Made by a program: the position numbers and the translations under genes. Positions 11,227 to 23,470 of a stretch of 64,000 nt of DNA are shown here, in pieces; position 1 is the first letter of the stretch, and each line of letters opens with the position of its first letter. The stretch lies in contig NW_027040763.1 in assembly GCF_037179485.1 (NCBI RefSeq), forward strand, positions 1,736,001 through 1,800,000, in the 5' to 3' direction. Below the pieces are notes generated by a model, which saw only the letters and a program-made list of their open reading frames with translations, searched no databases and had not been told where the DNA came from. The stretch is from Ochlerotatus camptorhynchus (lineage: Eukaryota > Arthropoda > Insecta > Diptera > Culicidae).

Positions 11227-11345
11227 TTTTTTTGTATAATCACTTTAACACTCTCTTGGCATTCGTGACTTGTTCGGGATGAGATTTGATTTCTAATGAG
11301 CACTCAATAATCTATCAGTATGGCAAGTCAGTGACCCTATAAATA
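11227..11345 (-). mobile_element. tRNA-derived SINE copy (AAGAGTGTTAAAGTGA family)
   Basis: Run of T then, on the reverse strand, ATCAAATCTCATCCCGAACA followed by AGTCACGAATGCCAAGAGAG, the same order as 19490-19545. The tRNA-like head is diverged. Confidence 0.7.
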
Positions 11346-13880
11346 ACCGAAGATCTGGACTTTTCTCCAGTTACGATGATAATCGTGTAAGGAAGAGTTA
11401 ACATAAAGTGGGCTTCTTCATCAAACTCAACAACATTCCGCTCCTAATAACAAGAACTCGCATCGTTTCACGACATCCACCCTGAACCACATACGGTTCA
11501 ACTTCCTGTCCGGTTACTACTTTCACGACAAAAAATAAAAGCTTCATCACGTTGCATAACCGTCCCAAGGGTCCAACAAAACTGACTGACCACCGAGGAG
11601 ATATTATGCATCGGAAAGTGTGTCCCACAGCGAAACTGAAAAACTAAGCCAATTAGTCATTAAAACTAGCTCAGCGCAACCAATTCAAACCCGGCCATAA
11701 GTCATAATGCGAGCTTTGCCTCCCCTAGTAGGAGAGAGACCCCAAAGAAAGTAAACACACCGATCCAGGAAGACGTTGTTCTGTGCGTGAGGCTTTGTAA
11801 TTAAATCATTCCGTCCGGAGCCATTTTTTTTTGCGCCGCGAGTAATCTATTTCCGCGTGACAAAAGCATTTATTATGGTGACATTTCTCCCTCTGAACGG
11901 GGGAGACCCCCAAGTCATCTCAAGCTTTGCCCGCAAAGAGACAGGTAAGTGCCCTCGGTGGTTGAATGCGCGTGTGCGTGTCTGTTGCTATCGCTTTAAG
12001 CGACCGCGGCGACACAAATGGCAGTGATGCATGCAATGCGCCTACAGTTGTAGATTCGTCGAGATCTCCGATATCCGCCGCCAAGACAGAGAAAGAGATA
12101 GCTAAATGTGTGCTCGCTCAAAGTCTACAACCTACAGTCAAACAAACGGGAGGATTTTCCATTTCCTACCTTCGGCTGCACTACTGATGTGTCGATGCGA
12201 TGCGAGCAGGCGATGGTTTAAGGAGGAACTGCGATACCTTTAATAAGGTCCCCACTCACATGCTTAACCATTCGAACCAGTCTAGGTGACAGAGTACGTC
12301 GAAGAAATTGTCGATTGCTTTTCATAGGCACGAGAAGCAACGATGTAGATTGTTGTGCAACCTGAACAAATATGAAGATTATAGCGTATAAAGGGAGCTT
12401 AAAGGTCTGAGCTTACTCTATAGGGCCGATCGCAGGAAGGTGCATTCACATCGGAAGCTCCACGCGAATCCACTTAATGCAGATCACAAGTGAATGTAAA
12501 ATCAATTAGCATAATACTCTTGAGGGAAGACAATTTATGGAGTTGACAGCTGGATATGCCGGCGGATGTTGGACGATGGGCTGGGTAGGGGGAGGGGAAA
12601 CTACGATGATAACTGCCAATTATTTATTTGTCCCCGTCGCTTTGTCCCCATCGCCCAAAGGCGATGGTTACAGGAATTCTATTCCATGTTCACGTTCGTC
12701 TCGCCGGGGCTTGGTCAGGAAAAATAGGTCTTCTCTCGGATCGATTTACGCAACTCATTGAACGTCATACGGGGGGGAGCACTTATATGGTAACAAAGCA
12801 CTGTGCCACACCATCATTTCGTAACGACAATCTCGTTTAAGATGCGTCCAGCACTGATAGAGGCATTGGAGCTCCCGTAAGAACACAACCGTTGCAATTT
12901 GCATACCACAGAGACCAACCTGCACGTTGCAAAAAGATATGCAGGCATGCAATTCAAGCACAACAGAGTGGCCATTATTCATATTCTTGATTTTGCATAT
13001 TGTTGCGTTCAGTAGCAGTAGCAGCAGCAGCAACATCAGCGAATGCGTGTAAACAGTGCAATAAGTTATGCAACGGCGACTTCGCGTCCATTTCGCCGAG
13101 CGGAGCCATATGGATGCGTAACGAACTACGAACAATACAAGCAGGCAGGCAGACAGACAGACAGGCAGCAGCCGGGGATGGCGATAACGAGAGAAAGAAA
13201 GGGAATTTTCATCTGTCTTCTGCTGCTGCTGTTTCCATTCCATAATCGAAACCGAAAGGGCAGAACTCCGGTAATGGTAGAAAACGAAAATGTTCATGTC
13301 AGATGTTGGTAGCTGGTAGATAGGTTCCAATTGTGAAGCATTGCACACACGAAACTGAGGGAGCATAATTGAAAGTTATGCAAAGTGAGTTACCGATCCA
13401 GTGTACCTACCAGAGATGCATTCCACTGAGGCTGCGGTGATGAATCGTACCAACAGTCAGTGGTGGATGGTTGGATTCTGAGAAATCGATTGCAATTTCG
13501 ATTTCTGAGTAAATCCCTCGGTACTTGAGTGGAATTTATAAATCTGCAATCGTGCGCAAATTGAGAGATTATTCACCTGAGTATAAGATAGTTTGTTCGG
13601 CATGCGAGTAATGGCAGTTGCGCACACCCTTTGCGGTTGCTGTGGTCTAGGGGTGGAAAATTACTGACAATGAATCAATCGGTAAGGCTCGGTCGAAATT
13701 GAGATCGGCTGAAATTCGAAATAGAATTTAATTGGTTTTGCTAACTATCAGCTCTGTGATTCATCTTGTCAGGTCGGTCAACAGTTGGGGAACATGAATC
13801 ATGTAACTCAAACAGTGCAATACTGTAATGTAGGGTTGAGATAAGTATCTCGTAAATCTCATTATACATTTATCGTATGC
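11346..13880. other. Mostly single-copy island; candidate splice donor and microsatellites
   Basis: Relatively G+C-rich, with no transposon signature and no second copy in the window. A strong donor consensus GAGACAG/GTAAGTG lies at 11944/11945 on the plus strand, preceded by ATG-initiated sequence (MVTFLPLNGGDPQVISS) of unknown meaning. CAG-rich microsatellite at 13012-13034 and CAGG/CAGA repeats at 13139-13168. The 203-codon minus-strand frame (12755-13366) runs through these repeats and is rejected as a gene. Could be intronic regulatory sequence or a UTR exon. Confidence 0.3.
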
Positions 13881-13893
13881 TAACTTAACTTAA

Positions 13894-14766
13894 CTTTTTT
13901 TTAACTAGTATGTTTATTTGGAAGGCTCAATCGCGTTAGCTTTACGGAGCCGATAGCAGATATCGCGAGTTCCCAACACGTCTCTGATAGGAACATAGGG
14001 TTGTCTTCCTTGGGCCTCAAGGGTATTCAAAAGTCACTCTCTGGCGGCGTAACTATCCGTACATTGCCAAACTGCATGATCGATGTCATCGTAACCGTTT
14101 CCACACCTACAGATGTTGCTGTCCACGAGGTTTATTCTAGCGATATGAGCATCTAGCGAGTAGTGGTTGGACATAAGTCTACTCATCACGCGAATGAAGT
14201 CACGACTTAAGTCCAAGCCTTTAAACCACGCTCTCGAAGAAACATTAGGAATAATTGAATGTAACCACCGTCCAAGATTTCTATTGTCCCAATCGGTTTG
14301 CCAACTCGAAAGGGTACTCTGACGCACTGAATGGTAAAATTCATCGTGTGAAATTAGCCTGTCATAAAATTCACCTTCCTGCGAGCCCACCTTTGCGAGA
14401 GAGTCCGCCTTCTCATTGCCTGGGATTGAGCAATGTGAGGGGACCCATACAAAGGTAATCATATATGATCTTTCGACCAGCACACTCATCTGCTCCCTTA
14501 CCTTTGACAGGAAATAAGATGAGTGCCTACTTGGTTTCATCGACCGAATAGCCTCAATGGAACTGAGGCTATCCGAGAAGATGAAGTAATGGTCTGCGGG
14601 CATGTTGGAAATCATCCCCAATGCGAAGTTGATTGCTGCCAGCCCAGCAACAAAAACGGAACAAGGTTCCTGGAGTTTGCGGAAGGCGCTAGAGTTTTCA
14701 TTGAAGACACCGAAGCCAGTGGATCCATTGAGACGTGACTTGTCTGTAAAATATCTTTTCACGTCG
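13894..14766 (-). mobile_element. 5'-truncated I-clade non-LTR retrotransposon
   Basis: Minus-strand insertion with a short poly(A) (T-run at 13895-13902) and a candidate 9-bp target duplication TTAACTTAA (13885-13893 and 14767-14775). Truncation falls right at the start of the RNase H domain. The 3' end, CGGCTCCGTAAAGCTAACGC then GATTGAGCC, is shared with the copy at 28880-29303. Confidence 0.88.
13914..14762 (-). pseudogene. RNase H and C-terminal region of I-clade LINE ORF2, one internal stop
   Basis: RNase H domain that I-clade elements carry downstream of reverse transcriptase. Catalytic motifs are visible: FTDKSRLNGSTGFGVF (first Asp), IFSDSLSSIEAI (Asp-Ser), VWVPSHCSIPGNEKADSLAK (His...Gly-Asn-Glu...Asp). 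A C-terminal zinc-knuckle-like ICRCGNGYDDIDHAVWQC follows. TGA at 14034-14036 interrupts the frame after YAARE; the same frame then runs to TAA at 13914-13916 (LLNTLEAQGRQPYVPIRDVL). Endonuclease and RT are absent because of 5' truncation, so it is immobile. Confidence 0.9.
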
Positions 14767-14775
14767 TTAACTTAA

Positions 14776-15153
14776 TTTGATGACATTTTTGGGAACTGCT
14801 CAACAGATATTGATCCTTTTTTCCCTGAAATTTCACGCACAGTTAGGAGGTATCAGCCAACATACAGTTCATTATAAGAACCATACACGCAAAACAATCC
14901 ACAAATGGCTATTAATATGGTCTTGTCTTGCCTCTTTGAATTTGTGGTGACACGAATCTCAGATTTCATGTACTAAATTATATCAAAACGAATGCTGCAG
15001 TGCATCAAAAGTGTACGTATACGAAGTTTTTGAAGTTTCTGAAATTCATACCAACAAAAATTCAAAGTGGCAAGGCCTGGTTGTGTGATCATTTGTCTTA
15101 CCTAGTGTGACCATCAACTGTAGTGTAAATGACGTCATTATGTGCTACCTACA
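14776..15153. other. No gene seen
   Basis: A+T-rich sequence with no repeat or coding evidence. Confidence 0.5.
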
Positions 15154-15165
15154 AATAGTCCATTT

Positions 15166-15388
15166 AACGGCGCCAGTGGTGTAGTGGTAAGCGTGATTAC
15201 CTCTCACCCCAGCAGGCCTGGGTTCAATCCCAGTCGGCGCCGCCGGGATGTTCTGAGGCATAACATCTCCGATCACGCCTTCCTTCGGATGGGAAGTAAA
15301 GCCGTTGGTCCCCGGTTCATGAGTTGATGGGTCGATAGGTAGGGTCCAAAACAAGATCGACGGAAAAAACAAACCAAAGGAAAAAAAA
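15166..15388 (+). mobile_element. Complete tRNA-derived SINE with target duplication
   Basis: The 12-bp direct repeat AATAGTCCATTT (15154-15165 and 15389-15400) brackets it. The tRNA-like head starts at GGCGCC (15169) and closes at GGCGCC near 15241. A box TGGTGTAGTGG at 15177-15187, B box GGTTCAATCCC at 15221-15231. A tRNA-unrelated body follows and the tail is A-rich. Not a functional tRNA gene: it lies inside a transposed unit. A deleted relative is at 3560-3716. Confidence 0.92.
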
Positions 15389-15469
15389 AATAGTCCATTT
15401 GTTCATTCGATCTTTTTTTCCATTTCAACCTTTTGTCGATTCCGTCCTTTTGTATATTCGACCTTAGAG

Positions 15470-15700
15470 CAGTTCCAGACCAAATAGCAAAACAAAGTTT
15501 TTTGACTCGATCTTCTCCGATTTGCATGAAACTTTACAGAATTGTTTGTTATGGATTTGATTTTTCATTATATCGTAGTATGAAAACGTTACTTCTAATC
15601 GAACTGACATCTGAGACATAGTTGTTGAGAAAAATAAAGTCTTTCTAGGAAAAATAAACGCGGTTAAATGACTGTAAATGTACATATTCAATATTATATG
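15470..15700 (+). repeat. Dispersed repeat family B (TTCTCCGATTTGCATGAAAC)
   Basis: The opening motif recurs with the same downstream order (TTCTGATCGAAATGACGTC-like segment) near 47940-48130, and partly near 17510-17570, 28540 and 51890-51945. Non-coding interspersed element of unassigned class. Confidence 0.6.
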
Positions 15701-16490
15701 TTTATGAAAATTATTTATTATATAGGTATATATTTATGATTATGAAAAATGCAAACTTTAGAAATATTGAAAACCTTGGACACAAATCATAGAACAAGAA
15801 CTTTAAGTAAAATTTTGGAACTTTTTTTTTGTGCAATATTTCTGCTATTTTTGCCCTGAAAACGTTTTAAAAGGCCTCAAGGGGGAGAGGTAGCTCATCG
15901 ATTCTTCCGGTTCGCCTCCTAGCATCGTGCTATAAGGTACCAGGCGATAACCAGGGTAGTTGATCGATAGCTCGATGACGTCATTTCGTTGACGTATGCA
16001 ATGGGAAATTCTCATAGCATGGAACGATGGAACGTTGTCGAGTTGTTGAATAGCAACTATCGTGGTAACTCACCGATTACCTGTCGATCTGCCAAATTTG
16101 GAAAGACGTCTGCATTGAATTGTCTCATATAATAATATTCCGCCCACTATATCACAAGAAATTGCGAGTAGCTGAGTGGAATGGAGATAAGTTAATAAGA
16201 TAAGCATTGGGTACAGGACCAAGTCTCCCCTGGGTGGTGCCAAAAGATGAGCGCAATAGAATCATCAAGTTGCCATAAGGCACGGAATGAGACTATTGCA
16301 TGGCTGGGTAGTCAAAGTCTTCTATTCGTTAGTCATTTCAGGTGGATTAGAACAGGTTTAGGTGGGCGTTGGTCAGATTTGGATTTTTCAGATGTAATCC
16401 TGGATAGGACCCTGTCATTGAACGTCGCGTGAAAGTGGAACTTAATGAAGGCCTGAGTACTTTTTCGTAGTTTTTAGTTTTCGGATTTGA
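15701..16490. other. No gene seen
   Basis: A+T-rich 15701-15880, then sequence around 15895-15975 that may be a worn tRNA-like SINE head. Nothing firm. Confidence 0.35.
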
Positions 16491-16494
16491 AAGA

Positions 16495-16896
16495 TCGTCG
16501 GTTACAGTGGTCTGCTTACTGAGTAGGAAAACGCGGTCCCATGTCCTTACATATCAAAGAGATTTATGGTAAAATCGCTTGTGTATCGTGTATTTTGCGA
16601 AACTCGTTGTTGTCGTTGGTTCCGGGTTTGAATGGATACACAAATTTGAGCAACGGTATTATGTGATATGAGGGGCTCGGTGGCCTTAGAGCAACCGTTT
16701 TTGCTTACTGAGCAGAACACCATGAGTCTAATCTCAGGCCCATCCACATTCAAGATTCGTCAATCGTTTTATTTGTTAATATGACTACATGGTAATAACA
16801 GCAACTCGGTGATTAAAAAGGTGCTCGTCTGCCTAGTGGCAAACGTTTTTGCCTACTGAGCAGAAGACCGTGGGTTTAGTCCCAAGCTCCTGCGCG
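16495..16896 (+). mobile_element. Cluster of three worn tRNA-derived SINE heads
   Basis: Three plus-strand copies of a CTGCTTACTGAGCAGAA-containing tRNA-like sequence at about 16495-16545, 16671-16750 and 16820-16896. The last keeps GCCTAGTGGCAAACG (A-box-like) and GTGGGTTTAGTCCCAAGC (B-box-like). Same family as the minus copy at 6020-6174. Confidence 0.55.
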
Positions 16897-16899
16897 TTA

Positions 16900-17690
16900 T
16901 ATGATCGTTAGGACATCAATTCAGCTTATCGTTTACCAAAACGAACCCTGCTGCAAACCCAACCCTCTTATCCAACATCCCAGTGATTCCTCGTGGAAGT
17001 GCAGAGGTGTTCTCGGCTTCCATCAAAGCGAGTGTCATGTCAACACAATCCTTCCCATTCCTTTCTTGACCTGTGTTCGGGCGCGGCCGGCGCTGGTATT
17101 GCCTAATTTAAGATCACCAGTTTTTACACATTGAGGATGATTGCTAGTCCCAAGCATCGTCTATTGGTTCTCTGTGTAATTACAGCTGATCTGGCAGTAA
17201 CAGAGTAGCAACCGTGGGCGGTCAATCAAGCTCAAGCTCAAGAAAACGATTTAAAAGGCCTCAAATATACAATGCTGTGCAAAAATTACATTTAGCGTAC
17301 TAACAAAAAGTTTTAAAAAAATGTCCAAAAGTTCTTGTTCTACAATTTTTGACTTAAAAATTTAATATTTCAAAATTTAACATTTTTATAATCCTTTTAT
17401 TTTAAATATAAATACTGAACAAGGACATTTTGAGTTATTTAAGTGAACTCTTTTTTTTTAATTAATACAGAAAAGTACTGAAAGCAATCCTAAAAATATT
17501 TTTTTTTTTTGCAGCTCTGTCTCAGACGTCATTTCGATTAGAACTGACATTTTGATTTATTAAAAATTGTCAATTGTCAGAAATAATAAACATTTAATTT
17601 TAAAAATATTTTTAATTTTCAATTCAAACATGTAGAGAACTGCATTCGATAATTAAGTACTTCATTCAAGCAGTAAAAATGAAGCTTACT
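16900..17690. other. No gene; scraps of dispersed repeats
   Basis: 17510-17570 shares a CAGACGTCATTTCGATTAGA motif with repeat family B. The rest is A+T-rich with homopolymer runs. Confidence 0.4.
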
Positions 17691-17694
17691 ACCA

Positions 17695-19134
17695 CTTTCA
17701 ATGAAATTGCGGGAATTATAAAGGAGTTCCGAGAAACTTAGGCAATTTCCGAAAACTTCAGCAATGTCCATGCAAATTTAGGAAACGTAAGGGAAGTTAC
17801 ATGAACATTAGATCATTGTGAGAACATTTTATGGGAAGTTCTATGCTTTTTAATGGCAGTGTCGATAACCTTAAAAGAAGATCAGAGAACTTCAATGCTG
17901 ATGTTACAATAAATTCAAGGAAATTGTGAGACCACTTAAGAAATTTCGCAATCTTTAAGAAAGTCCAGAGACCTTCTAAGATGATTAGAGATATTCCGCT
18001 AATCTTATTATAATCAGGGAAGTTCCGAGCGCTTCGAGGATGCCCTAAGAACTCCAAAACAGCCCCCCAAGAACTTTTAAAGAATTTCGAGGAATTATGG
18101 AATATTCCTGAGTGCATTTCAGGAATGTTCCGAAAACTTCAGGGGAATTTATGAGTCTTCAGGGATGTTTTTTGAATATCAGGAAAATTTTCAAGACCAT
18201 TGGATCATCATTAGAAAATTTTCTGTATCCCCCAGGAATCTCTTTCTTCCGGAAAGTCCTTGTTCCTTTCGACTGTTCCGTAAGCGCTTTGGCTTCCGAC
18301 TTTCTTCAGATGTTTGTTCCAATCTACCTTAGGAAGTTTCTGTCAGCGTCTCCAGGAAGTTTATTTCGTCTTCTCAAGGAAGTTCAATTAATTCTCCCAG
18401 AAATTTCTTTCGTCTTCTTCTGGAAGTTTGACCATAAGTTAAAGGTTTTTTTATTCAACTTCTATTGGAAGGTTTTTCCGAACTTCTTCTGGTTTTCCCT
18501 GAAAATGGCTACTTCTGGAAATTTACTTCCGGTTTCCGAAACTTTTCTGGCTTCCTTTGGATGTGACATTCTTTTTTTCCGATAGTTTATTTAAATTTTC
18601 GCCACAAGTTGCTCAATTCGTGTCTTGGAAGTTTCCCGGAGGTTTTTCCAGCTTTTCTCGAACTTCATCCAGGAGAGCTTCTTTCGTCTTTCTCTGGAGT
18701 TTTCGTCCGGAATTTTTCGATCATAGTTCAAAAGCTAAAAATTTGCTTTGATATCTCAGTCTTAAAACAATGACATTTCGGTCATAGATTGTGGCTTTTT
18801 TCAAGGGAAAATATTGTTCGTCGTTATTGTCAATAGTTTAGTCGTTGTTGTGGCTGGTTTCATTTAATGATATTTCATTGAAAAAAAAAAACACTACTTG
18901 GTCACAATTTTGATCACCACTTGAGGACAATAATAATTTTATAAATTAAATTAAAAAATTAAAGAGTGTTTTAAGACTGAAAAAGCCGTCAAAGCAATTC
19001 CCCTCAAATCCCAGTCGTCACCATCGTTATAATTTTCGCTTTCAAAAACGGCAAAAATGTAAAATTAAAAAATAGTAAATACCGATTTTTAAATACCTTC
19101 GATACCGATAAGCTTTAAAACAATCTGGCAACGC
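17695..19134. mobile_element. 5'-truncated copy of the hAT-type non-autonomous element
   Basis: Collinear with 49215-50404: shared AAGGGAAGTTACATGAACAT, ATTTTATGGGAAGTTC and GGCTACTTCTGGAAATTTAC. It ends in the same terminus, TCTGGCAACGCTG at 19122-19134. The left end with the opposite terminus is missing. The interior is the same degenerate GAACTTC/GGAAGTTC repeat. The 157-codon frame at 18112-18585 lies inside this repeat and is not a gene. Confidence 0.8.
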
Positions 19135-19418
19135 TGCTTCACATAGTTTATTTCAGCATTTTACTAAAATAAGTTTAAAAATATTTATAACAGTCCAGAA
19201 ATTCTCTGCAGATCAATAAAAAAAACATCATGAAATTCATCTTTAGATTTTGATCGAATTTTAAAGTTGTTTCAAGGATTACGCCTTTTTAATAGAAACT
19301 AAGTGTTCGATTCAACCTCTGGTGGTGAATAAGAGAACTTCAAAAAGAGTGTTGTGAGCAATAAGAGATGCTGTGAGGCATAGGAAGCGAAACACTTCTT
19401 CACTATTCCTGATAAATT
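19135..19418. other. No feature
   Basis: A+T-rich flank between the hAT-type copy and the SINE. Confidence 0.5.
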
Positions 19419-19429
19419 GATTGCTCCAA

Positions 19430-19565
19430 GGGGGCGACCCCGGCGTAGTGGTTAACATCCATACCTCTCACGCCAAAGTCACGAGTTCAAATCTCACCCC
19501 CGGACAAGTCACGAATGACCCAAGAGTGCTAAAGTGACTATAATAAAAAAAAAAAAAAAAAAAAA
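19430..19565 (+). mobile_element. Complete tRNA-derived SINE (AAGAGTGCTAAAGTGA family)
   Basis: 11-bp target duplication GATTGCTCCAA (19419-19429 and 19566-19576). tRNA-like head GGCGACCCCGGCGTAGTGG with B box GAGTTCAAATC at 19483-19493, a short body, then a run of A. Two worn minus-strand copies lie at 10428-10510 and 11227-11345. Confidence 0.92.
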
Positions 19566-19924
19566 GATTGCTCCAAAACTTGATCTACAGTTGAAAAATT
19601 TAATTCTGTATCGTTTTTGCAAGGATCCAGGAATATTTTTTGTTGAGAAAAAAGAAAAATTAGAATAATGCCTTATTGGTTAGGATATTCCGGATTTCTT
19701 GTGCGTGAATAGTTGAGGTACAAATCAGTTCAGATCTGTAGAAAATCATAAAATAAGACAATTACTGATGCAAATTGGCAAGATCTTCAATGAAAAATGC
19801 TTTAATTTGCGTTGTGAAAAATACTTATCCTGATGTAAACAAACGGTTTGGTTTACATTTCCTCTCGAATTCGCGTGGCGTACTCTACGTTGGTGGTGTA
19901 TTAAAAAGGCCTATTCACCGAAGC

Positions 19925-20435
19925 TTTCTTCCATAATTCTATTTAAAATTCCCTTGAATTCTCTTTAGAATTCTTAAGAAATTCACCTCAGAACTGTTTT
20001 GAAGTTTTGTTCAGAATTATCTTAGAATTCTGCTCTAAATTCTTCAAAAATTTCACATGAAAATTCATATAAAATTCTCTAGAAATTCGATTAGCGATGC
20101 TCTTGGAATAATCTTCGGAATTCCCTTTAAATTATTTTAAGAATTCCTTTGGAATTGCACCCTCAAAATTCGATTCCCTTGATAGTTTTCTCGGGTCCTG
20201 GGAACCTTGGTGTTATGCCAGACATTCATTCTAAGATCTTTTTAAAATTCCTTTGAAAAAGCAGTCTTGTCCAAGAATCTTATAAATTTGAAAAGGTCCA
20301 TTTTTTTTTAGAAAAAAAGGTTTAGTAAATTGTCTCCAGATTTGTCATAGAAATTCACGGATTTTTCCCGGTGACTTCGAAATTCCGGCTTTTCCCGGTC
20401 TTCCAGATTTCATGATTTACTGGTCACCCTGATTA
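19925..20435. repeat. GAATTC-rich array with CCCGG...CACCCTG terminus
   Basis: Degenerate repeat (TTCTCTTTAGAATTCTTAAG and similar) ending in TTTCCCGGTGACTTC and ACTGGTCACCCTG at about 20423-20435. The same terminus type closes copies near 43260 and 44000, so array and terminus probably belong to one element family. Confidence 0.55.
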
Positions 20436-20439
20436 ACAG

Positions 20440-21060
20440 GACTGTTTTGAATGTTTAGATTTTTTCAAAAATCTGTATATTTTTATTCAAAAATCTGTAA
20501 TCTGTATTACATATTATGTGTAAAAAATTGCAACATTCCAGAAAAATCTGGTAGCAATACTGACAAGATCTCATATGCATACTCCTACGAAAAGCGTAAA
20601 CAAGCTGTAAGTTGTGTCCATGGTAGAATAGGTGGAGCTAACGATGAAATTTTTACCAGATTATCGATATTGCACCACGTTGATTTACTTGATCATTAAC
20701 GGTGGATACGCTTTGAATGTTTCTGCTCTAAAATCGGTTAAGGATTGAAGTGATACTACTGGAGAAAATCCTCTAGTAGATATATTTAAAAAAAAGTATC
20801 AGAACTGATTTACCCGGATTCTTGGAGCAGATTAATGAAACTTTCTATCACGAGCGCTGCGGTACAAAGTTTTGCTGGGATTGCCAGTTCGTCTCTCTAA
20901 CTACAGCATACCCTGACGCTCACAGAGAGGATTCAATCGAGTCTTGTTGGTTTTCGACTTCCGTCTGCCAAGACGGATGCTACGCCTGCGCCTTGCTTCG
21001 TTTTTCTTTGGTGCTGAATGAGTGAGCACATAGTATATATTTCATTATGTTGACCATGCT
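20440..21060. other. No recognisable gene
   Basis: The 67-codon frame at 20822-21025 is Cys-rich but matches nothing I know. Probably repeat-derived or chance. Confidence 0.35.
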
Positions 21061-21062
21061 TT

Positions 21063-21120
21063 TAGTTAGTTAATTAGTTTTCTTTATTAAAGAGGCTTTG
21101 AGCCTTTAAGCACCATACTT
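21063..21120 (-). mobile_element. LINE 3'-end scrap
   Basis: TTCTTTATTAAAGAGGCTTT, then GAGCC, resembles the minus-strand 3' tails at 41801-41854 and 26549-26640. No clear target duplication. Confidence 0.4.
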
Positions 21121-21179
21121 TTAAGTTACTCTTTGAAACCATCATCGGGGTCATATTGAGCATGTTAACAAATAATAGA

Positions 21180-23470
21180 ATCTGAATACCGAAGTGTTAG
21201 GGCTACATCCAGTACAAGATGATCCGGGTTGCATCAGGACCGACCGCCTAGGAAGTGCTATGTTCCAATGTTCCATAAATCACGACGCATTTCAAGATCA
21301 GAAAATGTACTTATCTTATATTCAAGATGTTCTTCGCAAACAAACTTCACGATCGAACACACCCATCCAGACACACCTTAAACTAAATCTACCTCGATCA
21401 AGCAGAAAAGTGAGGCAGGCGATTGGAGTCAATTTTTTAATCATCATTATACAACGATTATCAGCTCCCAATTAGACCACTTTGCATGGAGGTAGCTCGC
21501 GTACATCATATCTTCAAGATCCGCGCCGTATCGATCCAGATTTCGAGCAAAAGTGGATTCTGATAGATGGGCATTCATTGATCTAATTAACTCCTTCTCT
21601 TGCTCTCCACGATGTTCCTCTATTGACGAGTGTGCCTTGCTTCCAGCAATTAAACTAATCAACGAAACATCGAAATCGATTGGAATAGATACTCACACAA
21701 ACACACAACAAGCGCGGATAACCCGATTCCGGCTTCCAAACACGCAAAACTTTTGCTTTCCTTTCGATTGTGTTTGGGCACTTTTTCTTTCGATACACTT
21801 GATTTAATCGAATTGGGGCATTGGGCTTGCAGATTTGTGTGTGTGTGTGTGTATATGTGTATTTAAGTTCGTTTGTTTGTGGATTCCATTGTCACCTGGT
21901 GATTTTGGATTCAGCTAGGTTTTCTTCGTACGGCTTCTATCGTAGAATACAAATAACCCGATTAAAACAATTCAGCTTCAAGGCCAACGCAGTTCGCCAA
22001 TCCAACGAAAGAGAACCGATAAAACTTTTAAGTCATTTAGCATGTTTAGCGAGTGTGTTCGCGCGAGGTAAGGAGCGAAGGGGGGAACGCCTCTTATCAG
22101 TACAATGACTCTTTTCGGGAAGAGCGCGAAAAGTTGTTCTTGATGGAAATTTTGAGACGGAGGATGGGATTTATGATGGGGAAGTGGTGTATCGTGGGGA
22201 GAGCCATGTCGACGATGTGGCGACCACTTGAAAAAACATTTGCTGAAGAGTAGTGACACGCGAGACGTCGTCGTCGTCGTCGTCGCGGTTGTGGCAGCCG
22301 TCAGAAACCATTAGTTGGAGCGGATGGATGAGTGCGTGCTTCGACTAGTGAGAGAGAGAGTTCATTATGGTGCACTTCCGGTTAGGGACTATTGTGTGAA
22401 GTTATTCCTATAATTAGTGGGCATTAGACAACGAGAATCGGTGCTGCGTCAGATAGGATTTGTTTCTAGATGGTTGTCATGCGCAGGATCAAGATCTAGT
22501 ATCTGAAGGAAAATGTAGCGACGGACTTTTTTTTACCTATTCACGTGCAAATAGCAATGCAATAAATTCCCCACAAGTCATTCGCCTCATAAACCAATTT
22601 TCTCTTTCCGCTCAACCATGCGGACGTTAATAACACGACGAACCCATCCGGGCTCGTAAATTGTCATTTGCTCTTTCACGACCAACACCTGACCTGATAG
22701 AAATTTCGACGTCCTCTTCCAGTTGCTGCTGCAGAAGAGCGAAAGTTCAAAATATCACTACACCATAATAACCGCTGCACTCATTGCAACTACCCGCAGC
22801 AGGTCACGATGACGACGACGATGATAGTAACGTTGCAAAGGTCATAAACAAATAGCTTCGCACGATGAGCTCTACTGTCATAACTTTTTCTTTCCTCTGG
22901 TCTAGCTGTTTTCGCCGGCAGCCGTAGCAGTTCTACTGGAACTCACACCTTTCTATGAATACGATAAAACTCGAATAAAAAAGCTTGGTGATTCATATGC
23001 AAATGCGAATTGCTTGAAACTATGTGCATGTAACATTGGGATCTCTTTGTGTACTGTAGATTAAAACGACGACGACGTAACCCCAGCGGCTCTGGTGGAA
23101 AAATTGGGGCATTACCCGTTCGCTTGTCAGAGTAGAATTTGTGCTCGCTAGGATTAACCTTTTCAATTGTTCTGAATCGTTTGCTTGCAGTCAACGTGCT
23201 GCGATGTGCACATATGCATATGACTAGGTTGGTAAGTGCGCCGTGTAGACAGCAAAAGCATGGCGTAATCCTTCTAAAGCTGAAAATCCTTCGGCAAATA
23301 CAGACAGCTGAAGTTCAAAATGAATGCCAATGGAAGAATGAAAGGCTGACATTGATTTATAGGAAGGAATCCCTATCTAGGATTTTGCTAGGCATTACTG
23401 CAAGCGAACCACAGGTCTGCCTCGAATCAAATCCCCAAGTCTTGTAGCTGTGGCTAAGATTTTATCATTC
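21180..23470. other. Single-copy-looking island with microsatellites
   Basis: Mixed-composition sequence with no transposon ends, a (TG)n run at 21835-21862 and a (CGT)n run at 22266-22286. Overlapping frames on both strands at 21447-22259 are mutually inconsistent and match no family. It may be conserved intronic or intergenic regulatory DNA, which cannot be judged from one sequence. Confidence 0.3.

Noticed and set aside
12755..13366. 203-codon open frame on the minus strand
   Set aside because: It runs through CAG-type microsatellites and overlapping frames on the other strand, with a Leu run from the repeat and no known domain.
15169..15241. tRNA-like cloverleaf with A and B boxes
   Set aside because: Part of a SINE bounded by target duplications, not a tRNA gene. 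The same applies to tRNA-like heads at 6100, 16820, 19440 and 30060.
18112..18585. 157-codon plus-strand frame
   Set aside because: Entirely inside the degenerate repeat body of the truncated hAT-type copy.
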